Positions 20,838-30,475 of a stretch of DNA of 51,263 bases are shown in pieces. The stretch comes from Methanobrevibacter arboriphilus JCM 13429 = DSM 1125 (GTDB lineage: Archaea; Methanobacteriota; Methanobacteria; Methanobacteriales; Methanobacteriaceae). The DNA lies in contig NZ_JXMW01000015.1 of assembly GCF_002072215.1 (NCBI RefSeq), positions 1 through 51,263 on the forward strand, given 5' to 3'. The stretch's first letter is position 1. Each line of letters starts with the position of its first letter. The notes below the pieces were generated by a model. That model saw nothing but the letters and a program-made list of their open reading frames with translations. It was not told the origin of the DNA and did not search any database. Position numbers and translations under genes: made by a program.

Positions 20838-21250
20838 AATTTAAAACCTCTTTGAGTATAAAAATTTAATTTTTTAATAAATAATCCTCAATAAATAATC
20901 CTCATTAAATAATCATCTAATAAATAATTCTATAATAAATAATTTTTTAATAAATAGTTCTTTATATATAATTTCTTATAGATAATTTTCTATAGATAAA
21001 TTTCTATAAATAAATTTTATATTTTCTTATTTAAATAAATATTATTAGAATTAATATAATATTAGAATTAATAAATATTATTAGAAATAATAAATATTAT
21101 CATAATTAATATTATATAATTTATAGTGTGTAAAAAATTATAATTAGAAAAAACTTGTAAGTATATAATTAACTTATAATTTAATTAACTTATAGTTTAA
21201 TCATTATATAATTTAATTATCTTATAGTTTAATTAGCTTATAATTAGAGT
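20838..21250. other. AT-rich divergent promoter region
   Basis: This gap lies between two genes pointing away from each other, so both promoters must be inside. It is filled with short repeats (aataaataatcctc-like at 20875-20910; ttataatttaattaac-like at 21165-21240), which hide any clear TATA choice. Confidence 0.4.
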
Positions 21251-22918
21251 ATGAATTTTATGATTGTAGAGGAAATATCTAAATTCATTGTAAATTTAGA
21301 TTATGATGAAATTCCTGAGACAGCTATTGAAAAAGCTAAACTATGTTTTTTAGACTTTTTAGGGGTGACTAATAGAGGATTTCTTGAAGAAAGTGTTCAA
21401 ATAGCTTTAAAATCTGTTGAAGAACTTTTTGGTTTTAATACTACTCTAAATAATAATAGTAATAATAATATAAATAATATTAATAACAGTAATAATATTA
21501 ATAATATTAATAATATTGAGAATATTAATAATAATAGGAATATTTATAATAATAGTAATGATGTGGAAAATAGTAATAATACCGAATTAAATAGTAATAT
21601 TAACAATACTAATACTAAGGGTATTAATAATAAAAAATCTTCTATTATTGGAAATGGTTATTCAAATATTTCTATTTCTGGTTTTATAAATGGTATTTCT
21701 GCACATGCTCTTGAATTAGATGATGGCCATAGATTTGCACAAATACATCCAGGTTCTGTTGTTTTTCCACCTGCAATAGCTATATCTGAGGCAAACAATA
21801 TTGATGGAAAAAAATTTTTGGAGGCAGTTATCTGTGGATATGAAGTAGCTATTTTTCTTGGAATTTTAGCTAATCCACAACACAGAAACCAGGGATTTCA
21901 CACTAGTGGAACTGTAGGAACTTTTGCTGCAGGTGCAGTTGTAGCTAAATTACTTGATTTAGATTTAGAAAAAACAATAAACACTCTTGGACTTTGTGGA
22001 ACTCAAAGTTCTGGTCTTCTTGAATCAGATCATAAAGGAACAATGGGAAAACACCTCCACATAGGAAATGCAGTCTATAATGGGATTTTATCAGGATTTC
22101 TCGCAAAAAATGGTTTTACTGGGGCAGGATCTATTATTGATGGAGAAGAAGGCTTTCTAAGATCTATGTGTCTTGAAATGTTTAAAAATACAGATTTATG
22201 TAGTTCAAATAATATTCAAGATTATTTAAATCATTGTTTGGATGAACCTCTAGATGAACCTCTGGATGAACCTCTAAATGAATCTGTAGATAGACCTCTA
22301 GATGAATATTTAGATAAATATTTACATAAATATCTATATGAAAATCTTGGGAAATTCCATATTAATGATGTTTATTTGAAGAAATACCCTTTTTGTAGAC
22401 ATTTACATTCTTCCATAGACACTACTTTAAATATTAAGAATAAATTTGATTTTAAGGTTAAAAATATTAAAAAAATAACTATTGAAACCTATAAAATAGC
22501 TAGTGAACATGATAATTTTAATCCAGAATCTAAGGAAGACATTAAGCAAAGTTTACCTTATGCAGTAGCTATTTCTTGCTTTGATAAAGTTGATATTAAC
22601 AATTTAAATTGTTTAAATTTTGCTAAAGATCATAATTTGAATGATATAATTAAAATAATAAATATTAAAGAATCTGAAGAATTTAATAAGTTAACTCCTA
22701 ATAATAGACCTTCTAAAGTTATCGTTGAAACTAATAATAATGTTTATGAAGATTATATAATGCTTCCTAAAGGTGAATCAGAAAATCCTTTTACAAAAGA
22801 GGATATTTTGAAAAAATTCAAGTCACTTAATCCAAATTTTGATTTGAATAAGTTAAAAAGTATTGATAATATCGAATCTTCAAATATCGCTGATTTTATG
22901 AAAACAGTTAATATTTAA
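21251..22918 (+). CDS. MmgE/PrpD family protein with two low-complexity inserts
   Basis: A 555-residue protein of the 2-methylcitrate dehydratase / cis-aconitate decarboxylase / iminodisuccinate epimerase superfamily. Signatures: FINGISAHALELDDGH, HPGSVVFPPAIAISEA, GFHTSGTVGTFAAGAV and KYPFCRHLHSSIDT. Substrate unknown; the neighbouring fumarase and citryl-CoA lyase genes suggest di/tricarboxylic acid metabolism. Inserts: residues ~62-131 (Asn-rich, shared with the U32 gene) and ~330-365 (repeats of DEPL encoded by 12-nt units). Without them it has the usual length of about 450. Start 21251 or 21260 (MIVEEISKF); neither has a strong ribosome binding site. Confidence 0.85.
   Translation: MNFMIVEEISKFIVNLDYDEIPETAIEKAKLCFLDFLGVTNRGFLEESVQIALKSVEELFGFNTTLNNNSNNNINNINNSNNINNINNIENINNNRNIYNNSNDVENSNNTELNSNINNTNTKGINNKKSSIIGNGYSNISISGFINGISAHALELDDGHRFAQIHPGSVVFPPAIAISEANNIDGKKFLEAVICGYEVAIFLGILANPQHRNQGFHTSGTVGTFAAGAVVAKLLDLDLEKTINTLGLCGTQSSGLLESDHKGTMGKHLHIGNAVYNGILSGFLAKNGFTGAGSIIDGEEGFLRSMCLEMFKNTDLCSSNNIQDYLNHCLDEPLDEPLDEPLNESVDRPLDEYLDKYLHKYLYENLGKFHINDVYLKKYPFCRHLHSSIDTTLNIKNKFDFKVKNIKKITIETYKIASEHDNFNPESKEDIKQSLPYAVAISCFDKVDINNLNCLNFAKDHNLNDIIKIINIKESEEFNKLTPNNRPSKVIVETNNNVYEDYIMLPKGESENPFTKEDILKKFKSLNPNFDLNKLKSIDNIESSNIADFMKTVNI
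21488..21632 (+). repeat. Asn-codon insert shared with the U32 gene (copy in PrpD-like gene)
   Basis: Nearly identical in DNA to the reverse complement of 19582-19736; both copies are in the same reading frame of their host gene, forming an inverted repeat about 1.75 kb apart. Confidence 0.85.
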
Positions 22919-22947
22919 ATGTATAATAAACTAAAAGAGGTTATTTT

Positions 22948-23823
22948 ATGATTGAAATTCCAGAAAGCAATACTCTTGCAAATCAGTTAAATGAAACAAT
23001 TAAAGGAAAAAAGATTTTGAGTGTTATTACAAACAATTATCATCATAAGTTTGCGTTTTTTTATAATGATCCTAAGGAATATAATAATCTTCTTAAAGGA
23101 AGACTCATTGGAAATACATTTGCATATGGAGGCCAAATTAAAATATCGGCGATTAATGATTCTAAATTTGAGGGTAATAATGAAATTATAAAAGATGATG
23201 TAATAATTGTTTTAAGTGAAGATACAATTATTAAATATGTTGATGGAGAAGAAGAAATTCCTAAAAAACACCAATTATTAATAAAATTTGAAGATTCTTC
23301 AGCACTTATATGTTCAGCACGTATGTATGCTCAGCTTCATGTTGCTTTAGAAAATGATTATGAAAATGAATATTTTGATATTGCTATGGAAAAACCTTCT
23401 CCTTTATCTGAAAATTTTGATATGGATTATTTTGAAGGATTATTATCTGAAGTAAGAGCTAATTCATCTGTTAAATCATTTTTAGCCACAAAACAAAGAA
23501 TTTCTGGTCTTGGAAATGGTTCTTTACAAGATATATTATTTAATGCTAAGATAAATCCAAAGGCTAAGATTAAAAAATTATCTCAAGAGGATAAAAAGAG
23601 GTTATTTAATAGTGTAAAAAGAACATTGTATGAAATGACCAAAAATGGTGGAAGAAACACCGAAAAAACATTATTTGGAGATTATGGAGGTTATGAAGTA
23701 ATATTATCTTCTAAAACATATAAAATTCCTTGTCCTTCTTGTGGGGATAAGATTGTTAAAGAATCTTACTTAGGAGGAACTATTTATTATTGTCCTACCT
23801 GTCAAAAAACTAATTCTTCTTAG
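22948..23823 (+). CDS. Fpg/Nei-family DNA glycosylase-like protein lacking the catalytic N-terminal proline
   Basis: 291 residues with the family's three parts: N-terminal beta-sandwich, H2TH domain (FLATKQRISGLGNGSLQDIL, residues ~180-199, with the conserved GxGN) and a C-terminal zinc finger (CPSCGDKI...YYCPTCQ). Active Fpg/Nei enzymes use Pro2 as Schiff-base nucleophile followed by Glu3; here the protein starts MIEIPES, so Ile replaces that Pro although Glu is kept. Glycosylase/lyase activity by the standard mechanism is therefore doubtful; a non-catalytic or altered DNA-binding role is possible. It has agaggt upstream and follows the PrpD-like gene by 29 bp. Confidence 0.85.
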   Translation: MIEIPESNTLANQLNETIKGKKILSVITNNYHHKFAFFYNDPKEYNNLLKGRLIGNTFAYGGQIKISAINDSKFEGNNEIIKDDVIIVLSEDTIIKYVDGEEEIPKKHQLLIKFEDSSALICSARMYAQLHVALENDYENEYFDIAMEKPSPLSENFDMDYFEGLLSEVRANSSVKSFLATKQRISGLGNGSLQDILFNAKINPKAKIKKLSQEDKKRLFNSVKRTLYEMTKNGGRNTEKTLFGDYGGYEVILSSKTYKIPCPSCGDKIVKESYLGGTIYYCPTCQKTNSS

Positions 23824-23840
23824 AATTTGGAGATATTTTT

Positions 23841-23905
23841 AGTTAAACTAATAGTTAAACTAATAGTTAAACTAATAATCAAACTAATAATCAAATTTAT
23901 AATCA
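23841..23905. repeat. 12-bp tandem repeat after the Nei-like gene
   Basis: agttaaactaat is repeated three times and continues as aatcaaactaat-like and aatcaaatttat-like variants. Confidence 0.7.
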
Positions 23906-24000
23906 AATTTAAATAATAATTATTTATATAAAATTTAGAAAACATTAAAAAAACATTATAGAATATTAGGGTATTATGAAATATTTTATGGGTTGTAAAA

Positions 24001-24873
24001 ATGAAAAAAACTAAACATTCTCTTAAAAAACTTGGAATCAATGAAATTAGTTCTAATTATGTTTCAGAAAAAAGATTTTCTGATGGTAGTCAGTATAAAT
24101 TTGAAGTTCCAGGTATTCAAAATCCTTCTGCTTTAATTTCTTTAATTTCTGCTTGTGAAGAAAAAGATGTTAAAATTCATAGAGTGACCCAGACAAAAGG
24201 AATCATGTTTTTAACTGATGAAGAAATTGAAGAAATGGTTAAATTAGCTAAATATAATAGTTTAGATCTTTTTTTAAGTGTTGGACCTCGTGCTGTATAT
24301 GATACTAGTGCTACAGCTCAAACTAAAGAAGGTTCAAGGATAGGATATCGTCTTAGAGGTTATGATAATTTAGTTTATGCAATTGAAGATGTAAAAAGAG
24401 CATTAGAGCTAGGAGTTAGAGGGATAGTAATTTATGATGAAGGTCTTCTATTGGTGTTAGCTAAAATGAGAGAAAATGGAGAAATAGCTAAGGACACTAA
24501 ATTTAAGCTTTCTGCACATGCGGGTGCTGCTAATCCTGCTTCTGCAAAATTATTTGAATCTATTGGTTTAAATTCTTTTAATCCTGTTCGAGATTTATCT
24601 ATTTCTATGATTGGAAGCATTAGGGATGCAATTGATATTCCTATTGATATTCACACTGAAAATCCAAAGTCTACTGGTGGCTTTATACGTCATTATGAAG
24701 TTCCTGAAATAATCAAGGTTGGTTCTCCAGTTTATTTAAAAACAGGAGGATCGGTAGCTAAACATCATAATTGGGAAACTACATCTGTTGAAGCTAGAAA
24801 AAGAATCAAACAAGTTCTCTTAGTTCAAAATGTAATTGATAGATATTATCCAGAAGCTGTTGTTTCTAAATGA
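24001..24873 (+). CDS. U32-like TIM-barrel protein
   Basis: A 290-residue conserved protein of unknown function. It has alternating strand/helix periodicity of a TIM barrel: FEVPGIQNPSALISLI, GVRGIVIYDEGLLLVLAKM, KFKLSAHAGAANPASAKLFE, and PIDIHTENPKSTGGFIRHYE. Similar archaeal and bacterial proteins are annotated as U32-family peptidases, but it lacks the four-cysteine U32 signature of the long protein at 17853-20837, so the cofactor and activity must differ. Only a poor ribosome binding site is visible before ATG 24001. Confidence 0.6.
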   Translation: MKKTKHSLKKLGINEISSNYVSEKRFSDGSQYKFEVPGIQNPSALISLISACEEKDVKIHRVTQTKGIMFLTDEEIEEMVKLAKYNSLDLFLSVGPRAVYDTSATAQTKEGSRIGYRLRGYDNLVYAIEDVKRALELGVRGIVIYDEGLLLVLAKMRENGEIAKDTKFKLSAHAGAANPASAKLFESIGLNSFNPVRDLSISMIGSIRDAIDIPIDIHTENPKSTGGFIRHYEVPEIIKVGSPVYLKTGGSVAKHHNWETTSVEARKRIKQVLLVQNVIDRYYPEAVVSK

Positions 24874-25005
24874 ATGATTATATTTTAGTGGATAATTATT
24901 TTTAAATTGATAATTAATCATTTCTAACTGAATAATTATCTTTTGTGAATAATTTTTTCTAGATTGGAAACTTTTATATTATAATATACTATATTATATG
25001 ATACT

Positions 25006-25863
25006 ATGAATTTATCATCAAAAATAGAAAAAGAATTGATAAAAGCAAGTACTTCTTACCCTAAAGATAGAATAACTGCTTTTAAAAGAAGTTTAAATCA
25101 AGAAACCAATGAGAATGCAAGATGGGCATTGGAACTTATGCTTAAAAATGCAAAAATTGCAAATAAGCAAAAACTTCCTCTTTGTGATGATACTGGAATT
25201 CCGCATGTTTTTATAGAATTAGGTAAAAATACATCTTTATCCTCAGATTTATTAGAATCAATAAAGGAAGGAATAGCTAATGGCCTCAAAAGTTTACCTG
25301 GTAGACCAATGGCGGTTAGAGGAAATGATATAGAAAGGATTGACCAATCTAAAGGTCTTTATGATGAAAGTGAAAAGGTTGTAACTCCTTCATTTTTAAT
25401 AGAAAACTCTAATGATGAAGATTTGTCTGATAAGATTAAGATTCATCTTTTATTGTTGGGAGGAGGCCCAGAAATAAGAGCTAAAACTTATAGGGTTTTC
25501 CATAAAAGGGACTATAAAGAAGTTTTAAATGTGGCTGTGGGGAGATTTGAAGGTACTTTGAAACTTTTAGGATGTACTCCTTCTATACCTGCTATTGGTA
25601 TTGGGAGAACACATTTTGAAGCTAATTCTTTGATGATAAAAGCTATGATTTGTGGTAATTTAAATTATCAATCAGAAATTGAAGATTATATAACGAATAA
25701 GCTTAATAAAACTAATATTGGACCAATGGGGCTAGGTGGAAAGACAACTGTTCTTGGATCATTTGTAAAAATAGGTCCTCAAAGAGCAAGTGGTGTTAGG
25801 ATATTAGCTACTCGTCCTTGTTGTTTTGTTGAACCTAGATCAGCTAGTATTTCTATCATTTAA
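25006..25863 (+). CDS. class I fumarate hydratase, alpha subunit
   Basis: 285 residues matching the N-terminal (alpha, TtdA/FumA-N) part of oxygen-sensitive [4Fe-4S] fumarases. Cysteines in KLPLCDDTGIP (C60), LKLLGCTPSIP and RPCCFVEP are placed to hold the cluster; GPMGLGGKTTVLG is the family glycine-rich motif. With a separate beta subunit (not in this window) it interconverts malate and fumarate in the reductive branch of the incomplete TCA cycle. Methanogens often keep alpha and beta genes apart. The ribosome binding site is weak (tgat). Confidence 0.9.
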   Translation: MNLSSKIEKELIKASTSYPKDRITAFKRSLNQETNENARWALELMLKNAKIANKQKLPLCDDTGIPHVFIELGKNTSLSSDLLESIKEGIANGLKSLPGRPMAVRGNDIERIDQSKGLYDESEKVVTPSFLIENSNDEDLSDKIKIHLLLLGGGPEIRAKTYRVFHKRDYKEVLNVAVGRFEGTLKLLGCTPSIPAIGIGRTHFEANSLMIKAMICGNLNYQSEIEDYITNKLNKTNIGPMGLGGKTTVLGSFVKIGPQRASGVRILATRPCCFVEPRSASISII

Positions 25864-25987
25864 CTATTCAACTATTTAACATTTAATTATCTAATCATTT
25901 AATTATTTAATTATTTAGTTAATTAGTTATTTAGTTATTTAGGTTAATTAGTTATTTACTTATTTAAGTTATTTGTAGGTGGATTAA

Positions 25988-26980
25988 ATGAAAATAGAAG
26001 AAAAACTATCAAAAATTAACAATAAAAATAACGTTAAAACTAATACTAAAACTAATACTAAAATCAATACTCAAATCAATACTAAAACTAAAACTAAAAC
26101 TAATAATGGCACTGATAATCATAGAATAAGAACTTCTATTACTAATATTCAACCAAATAAGATTATTACAAGAGGTTATCCTCAAGAAGAGTTAATAAAC
26201 AATATTAGTTTTTCTGAAATGGTCTATCTACTTTTAAAGGGAGAATTACCATCTCTTAAGGAAGCTAAAATGCTTAATCATATATTAATATCTTTTTGTG
26301 ATCATGGAGTAACTCCTCCCAGTACTCAAACTTCAAGGTTAATAGCTTCTTCTGGATCTCCATTAAATGTATCTTTAGCTGGAGGATTACTTTCTTTTGG
26401 AAAAAACCATGCTGGAGCGATTGAAGATTCTATGGAGTTATTTCAAGAATTAATAAAATCTGATTTTTATATTCATAATAATCTTAATAATAACAATAAA
26501 CATAATAATAACCATAATAATAACCATAATCGTAACCATAATCATAATAACTATAGTAAATGTAATAAAAATATGGATATAATTGCAAATGACATTATAA
26601 ATGAATATAAATTAAAAAATAAGAAAATTCCAGGATTTGGACATAGATATCATAATAAAGACCCTCGTGGAGCTAAATTAATGGAGTTAGCTAAAAAAGA
26701 AAACTTTATTGGGCCACATAGTGAGCTTGCTTTAGCTATTGAAGAAGTACTTTTCAAGGAAAAAGGGATTAATATCAATGTTGATGGAGCAAGTGGAGCA
26801 TTACTTTCTGATATGGGATTTTCAAGTAATGAAGGTTTTGGAATATTTATGATTGGTAGAATTCCCGGGATTATTGCTCATGTAACTGAAGAAGTTAATG
26901 ATGAAGAAGAATTTAGAAAATTTTGTGATATTAGTGATATTTCTTATTGTGGGGATTTAAACAAGTCAATAGACGATTAA
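25988..26980 (+). CDS. citryl-CoA lyase-like (short citrate synthase family) with low-complexity inserts
   Basis: 330 residues; after removing two inserts it is about 270, the size of the stand-alone citryl-CoA lyase / ATP-citrate lyase C-domain rather than of full citrate synthase. Motifs: ITRGYPQEELI, SLAGGLLSFGKNHAGAIE, PGFGHRYHNKDPRG (catalytic His) and INVDGASGALLSDMGF (catalytic Asp). It probably cleaves or forms citryl-CoA-type thioesters; the true substrate is not known. Inserts: residues ~11-40 (KTNTKTNTK-type) and ~163-192 (HNNN-type). Ribosome binding site taggtgg precedes ATG 25988. Confidence 0.8.
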   Translation: MKIEEKLSKINNKNNVKTNTKTNTKINTQINTKTKTKTNNGTDNHRIRTSITNIQPNKIITRGYPQEELINNISFSEMVYLLLKGELPSLKEAKMLNHILISFCDHGVTPPSTQTSRLIASSGSPLNVSLAGGLLSFGKNHAGAIEDSMELFQELIKSDFYIHNNLNNNNKHNNNHNNNHNRNHNHNNYSKCNKNMDIIANDIINEYKLKNKKIPGFGHRYHNKDPRGAKLMELAKKENFIGPHSELALAIEEVLFKEKGININVDGASGALLSDMGFSSNEGFGIFMIGRIPGIIAHVTEEVNDEEEFRKFCDISDISYCGDLNKSIDD

Positions 26981-27515
26981 TATTATTATATTCTTTAGAT
27001 TTTTATAAAATCATTTACTTGTTATATTTTTCAGTTTTAGTAATTATTCAGTAATATTTCTTATCATCATTACTATTATTCGTATTGTTATTATTTTTAT
27101 TATTATAATTTTTTATCACTATTATCACTATTATTATTCTTATTATCACTGTTACTGCAATTATTATTTGTTATTATTTATTATTATTTTTATTATTACT
27201 GTTACTGCAATTATTATTTGTTATTATTTATTATTATTTTTATTGTTCCTTTTTATTACTATTAATGGTAGTATGATTATATTGATATCATTACTATTAC
27301 TAGTATTATAGTTAATATTATCATATATTACTGTTATTATCAATATAACGAATTTTATTATTAATGATATTTTTTATTTATAATTCAAATTAAAATTTTA
27401 ACATGATTTTAATGAAAAATGTTATTTGCTTATTAATACATAATTATTAGTAGATAATTTATTAGAAAATTTGGAAATCTAAAAACCATTTTGAAAAATT
27501 TTTGGAGGAGATCTT
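26981..27515. other. AT-rich intergenic with 50-bp tandem duplication
   Basis: Mostly TTA/ATT trinucleotide runs. A 50-bp unit beginning actgttactgcaattatt at 27148 is repeated at 27198, almost exactly. The far end carries the ribosome binding site ggaggag of the msrA-msrB gene. Confidence 0.6.
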
Positions 27516-28625
27516 ATTTTTAAAAATAAAAAACAGAAAACAGATAAGGAAGATTCTCATAAAAATATTGATTTAGAAAATAATGATTTAAAAACAATTT
27601 ATTTAGCTGGAGGATGTTTTTGGGGAATTGAAGCATACTTTTCAAAATTAAAAGGAGTTGTTGAAACTAAAGTAGGTTATGCAAATGGATTTATTCCAAA
27701 TCCTAGCTATGAAGAAGTATGTAGGATAGATACAGGTCATGCTGAAACAGTTAAGATTGTTTATAATAAAAATATAATCTCTCTTCGTCGATTGATTGAA
27801 GAATTCTTTAAAATCATCGATCCAACTACATTAAACCAACAAGGTGGTGATATTGGTAAACAATATCGTACTGGAATTTACTATACTTCAGATGGTTCTA
27901 GAGAAGCTTCAAAAGATTTAGCTATTATAAATAGTGTTTTTTCCCAAGAACAAAAAAGATATGGGGGTAATAATGGAGTTAATAATAAATCAGTTGTTAC
28001 TGAAATAAAACCTCTTGAGTCTTTTTATGAAGCTGAAGATTATCATCAAAAATATCTAGACAAAAATCCTAGTGGATATTGTCATATTGATCTGGATTTA
28101 ATTCCTAAAGATATTCTAGAAATTGAGACTACTAGCTCTGAACTTATTGATGATTATGATTTCGATGAATGTAATTATAAATATTTCACTCCAGAAGAAA
28201 AAGAAGAAAGATTAAAAAAATTATCTTCTCTTGAATATGAAGTTACTCAGAAAAATGCAACAGAAACACCAGGCACTGGTAAATACAACGATTTCAATGA
28301 GGAAGGAATTTATGTTGATATTATTAGTGGAGAACCTCTTTTTACATCTTTAGATAAGTTTGATTCAGGTTGTGGTTGGCCTTCGTTTACAAAAACTATT
28401 AATGATGATGTTATTGATGAAACTAAAGATACTTCTCATGGAATGGTTAGAACTGAACTTAAAAGTAAAATAGCTAAATCCCATTTAGGGCATGTTTTTG
28501 ATGATGGGCCTATAGAAAAAGGTGGAAAAAGATATTGTATAAATTCAGCATCTTTAAAATTCATACCTCTTAAAGATCTTAAAAAAGAGGGATATGGTGA
28601 TTATTTACACTTATTTAAAAAATAA
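27516..28625 (+). CDS. msrAB: peptide methionine sulfoxide reductase MsrA-MsrB fusion
   Basis: Repairs both sulfoxide epimers of oxidised methionine. From ATT 27516 the product is about 369 residues: MsrA domain with catalytic GGCFWG (Cys ~34) and [10 protein letters not shown]; then MsrB domain with [10 protein letters not shown] and [11 protein letters not shown] (catalytic Cys ~341). The two CxxC zinc motifs of many MsrB proteins are absent ([12 protein letters not shown] replaces YxCxxCGxPLF), so this is a zinc-free MsrB. Between the upstream TGA (27492) and the MsrA catalytic Cys there is no ATG, GTG or TTG; ggaggag (27504-27510) is 5 nt before ATT 27516. Starting at TTG 27792 would delete the MsrA active site. 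Confidence 0.92.
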   Translation: MFKNKKQKTDKEDSHKNIDLENNDLKTIYLAGGCFWGIEAYFSKLKGVVETKVGYANGFIPNPSYEEVCRIDTGHAETVKIVYNKNIISLRRLIEEFFKIIDPTTLNQQGGDIGKQYRTGIYYTSDGSREASKDLAIINSVFSQEQKRYGGNNGVNNKSVVTEIKPLESFYEAEDYHQKYLDKNPSGYCHIDLDLIPKDILEIETTSSELIDDYDFDECNYKYFTPEEKEERLKKLSSLEYEVTQKNATETPGTGKYNDFNEEGIYVDIISGEPLFTSLDKFDSGCGWPSFTKTINDDVIDETKDTSHGMVRTELKSKIAKSHLGHVFDDGPIEKGGKRYCINSASLKFIPLKDLKKEGYGDYLHLFKK

Positions 28626-28968
28626 TAGGTGTTTTTAATAATTAAAAGTTTTAATAATTATGGATATATTTATTAATATTAGATTTAAAATAAGTAAAAA
28701 ACTAATATATTAAAATATAGATATATAATATATTAAAATAATACACACATAAAATATTAAAATAATATACACACAAGATTATAGACACAAGATATTAAAA
28801 TAGTGTATATATTAAACTATTAGTAAGACATTAAAGTAATTTAAACATAACATAGTATATAATAAGTTATAATTTAAATTTTTTAGGCCTATATTTGATT
28901 ATTGGGGTTTATATTATTTATGGACAACTTTTTGAGGTTTAATATTTCTAGAATAGGGAGGGGTGTTT
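28626..28968. other. AT-rich intergenic with short repeats
   Basis: Imperfect repeats of attaaaataatacacacataaa type occupy about 28730-28810. The last 50 bases contain ttattgggg and the gggagggg ribosome binding site of the next gene. No gene seen. Confidence 0.4.
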
Positions 28969-30057
28969 TTGCATAAAAAGCTTTTTTTAATTTTAATTCT
29001 ATCATTTTTTATATTAGTTTCTTTTAGTGCTGTCCATGCTACAAATAATAATGAAAATAATAACCAAACAATCGATAATACAAACTCTAGTTTAACTCTT
29101 AATAGTTTAAGTTCTAATTCAACTTCTACTACTTTTAAAACTTTAAATAAAGATAAAGATAAAAATAAAGATAAAAATAAAATTGAAAAAATTGCAAAAT
29201 CAAAATCTGTTTTTAAAGCTGGAACTAAAATTAAGATAAAGGTATATACTGTATCATCTATTAAAAAGGTTCAAGGTCATGTTTCTGGCAAAAAAACTTT
29301 CAAATTCAAAAAAAATAACAATGGTATTTGGTATTATTATTTGAATACAAAAAAATATAAATCAGGAAAATATAAACTCTATGTTAAAGCTTTTGATTCT
29401 AAAAACAATATATATAAAAAATACACTAATTTCACAGTTGATAATAAGCCTCCTAAAGTAGTTTCAATAAAGCCTAGTTCTAAGTCTGTTATTGCAGGCA
29501 GACCTTTTTATATTGTGAACATTGCAGATAGTAGTTCTAAAAAAGTTATTGCAAAAATCAAAGGAAATAAATACTATTTTAAATGCAATGGTTATGTTGA
29601 TAATAAGAAACTTAAAAATTATAAAAATTGGACTTTAAATACTAAAATTAATTATAAAGTGCTTGGAACTTTAAATATATCAGTTTATACTTTTGATTCT
29701 GCTGGTAATTATCTAAAGAAGAACATATATGTTAAATCAATCCCTTATTATGTAAAATGGAACCAAACAGTTTTACTTACTAAACCAATTCAGGTATATT
29801 ATTCTAATCCAAAAAATGCTTATGAAAGAAGTATTAATGAATTAAGTAAATATGTAAATGTTTATGAGGGGTGTGCTGGGACTAAGTATACTTTAGGAAT
29901 CACTTATAATAATGGTATTAAAGCAACTCGCGTTATTATTGCTTATATGGATCCTTTTGTTGTTTATCATGAAATGGGTCATGTTTTAAACTGGAAATGG
30001 ACAGAATATCAGTGTGATTATTATGCTTATAAGCGAACTGGCTATTGGATAAAATAA
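28969..30057 (+). CDS. secreted Ig-like protein with C-terminal HEXXH metalloprotease-like motif
   Basis: About 362 residues. Signal peptide: LHKKLFLILILSFFILVSF followed by SAVHAT. A Ser/Asn/Lys-rich linker follows, then two Ig-like beta-domains (~85-165 and ~170-265), then a C-terminal domain with YHEMGHVLNWKW (His ~334, Glu, His ~338) and a nearby EYQCDYYAYKRTGYW. HEXXH with downstream Glu/Asp is the zinc-protease pattern. No C-terminal anchor is present, so release or wall binding is expected. A pseudomurein- or protein-degrading role is speculation. TTG 28969 is 5 nt after ggagggg; GTG 28963 overlaps that site. Confidence 0.65.
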   Translation: MHKKLFLILILSFFILVSFSAVHATNNNENNNQTIDNTNSSLTLNSLSSNSTSTTFKTLNKDKDKNKDKNKIEKIAKSKSVFKAGTKIKIKVYTVSSIKKVQGHVSGKKTFKFKKNNNGIWYYYLNTKKYKSGKYKLYVKAFDSKNNIYKKYTNFTVDNKPPKVVSIKPSSKSVIAGRPFYIVNIADSSSKKVIAKIKGNKYYFKCNGYVDNKKLKNYKNWTLNTKINYKVLGTLNISVYTFDSAGNYLKKNIYVKSIPYYVKWNQTVLLTKPIQVYYSNPKNAYERSINELSKYVNVYEGCAGTKYTLGITYNNGIKATRVIIAYMDPFVVYHEMGHVLNWKWTEYQCDYYAYKRTGYWIK

Positions 30058-30410
30058 ATATTTAAAATTAAAAATATTAAAATTATTAAAAATATTTCAT
30101 TATTTTATATTTTACATATATTATTCTATATTTTATATATATAATTCCATATTTTATATATACTATTCTATATTTTATATATATTTTTTAGATACATTTT
30201 AGATACTATTTTTGATATCATTTTTCGTCATGTTCATTAATTTAGTAATATTATTTTCTTGAAAAATAGAAATATTTAAATTAAATAGAAAATATAAAAA
30301 TTAATGTTAATAATTTAACTAAAATTTAAATAAAAAATATATATAAAATTTAGCTAAAAATTAATTAAACTTTAAATAAAATTTAAATAAATTTAAAAAA
30401 GTTTAACTAA
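30058..30410. other. AT-rich intergenic with 22-24 bp repeats
   Basis: Three to four copies of an attctatattttatatatata-like unit (cut at 20: attctatattttatatatat) lie at about 30100-30190. The remainder is A-rich sequence leading to the microprotein promoter. Confidence 0.5.
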
Positions 30411-30424
30411 AACTTATATAAGGG
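30411..30424 (+). promoter_or_regulatory. TATA box of the 31-aa gene
   Basis: aacttatataaggg contains a good TATA core at 30414-30420. The expected start near 30444 leaves a ~30-nt leader that includes the ggaggtgac ribosome binding site. Confidence 0.55.
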
Positions 30425-30475
30425 TAAATAGAATTTATCTTTACAAAAATATTATAATTATGGAGGTGACATAAT

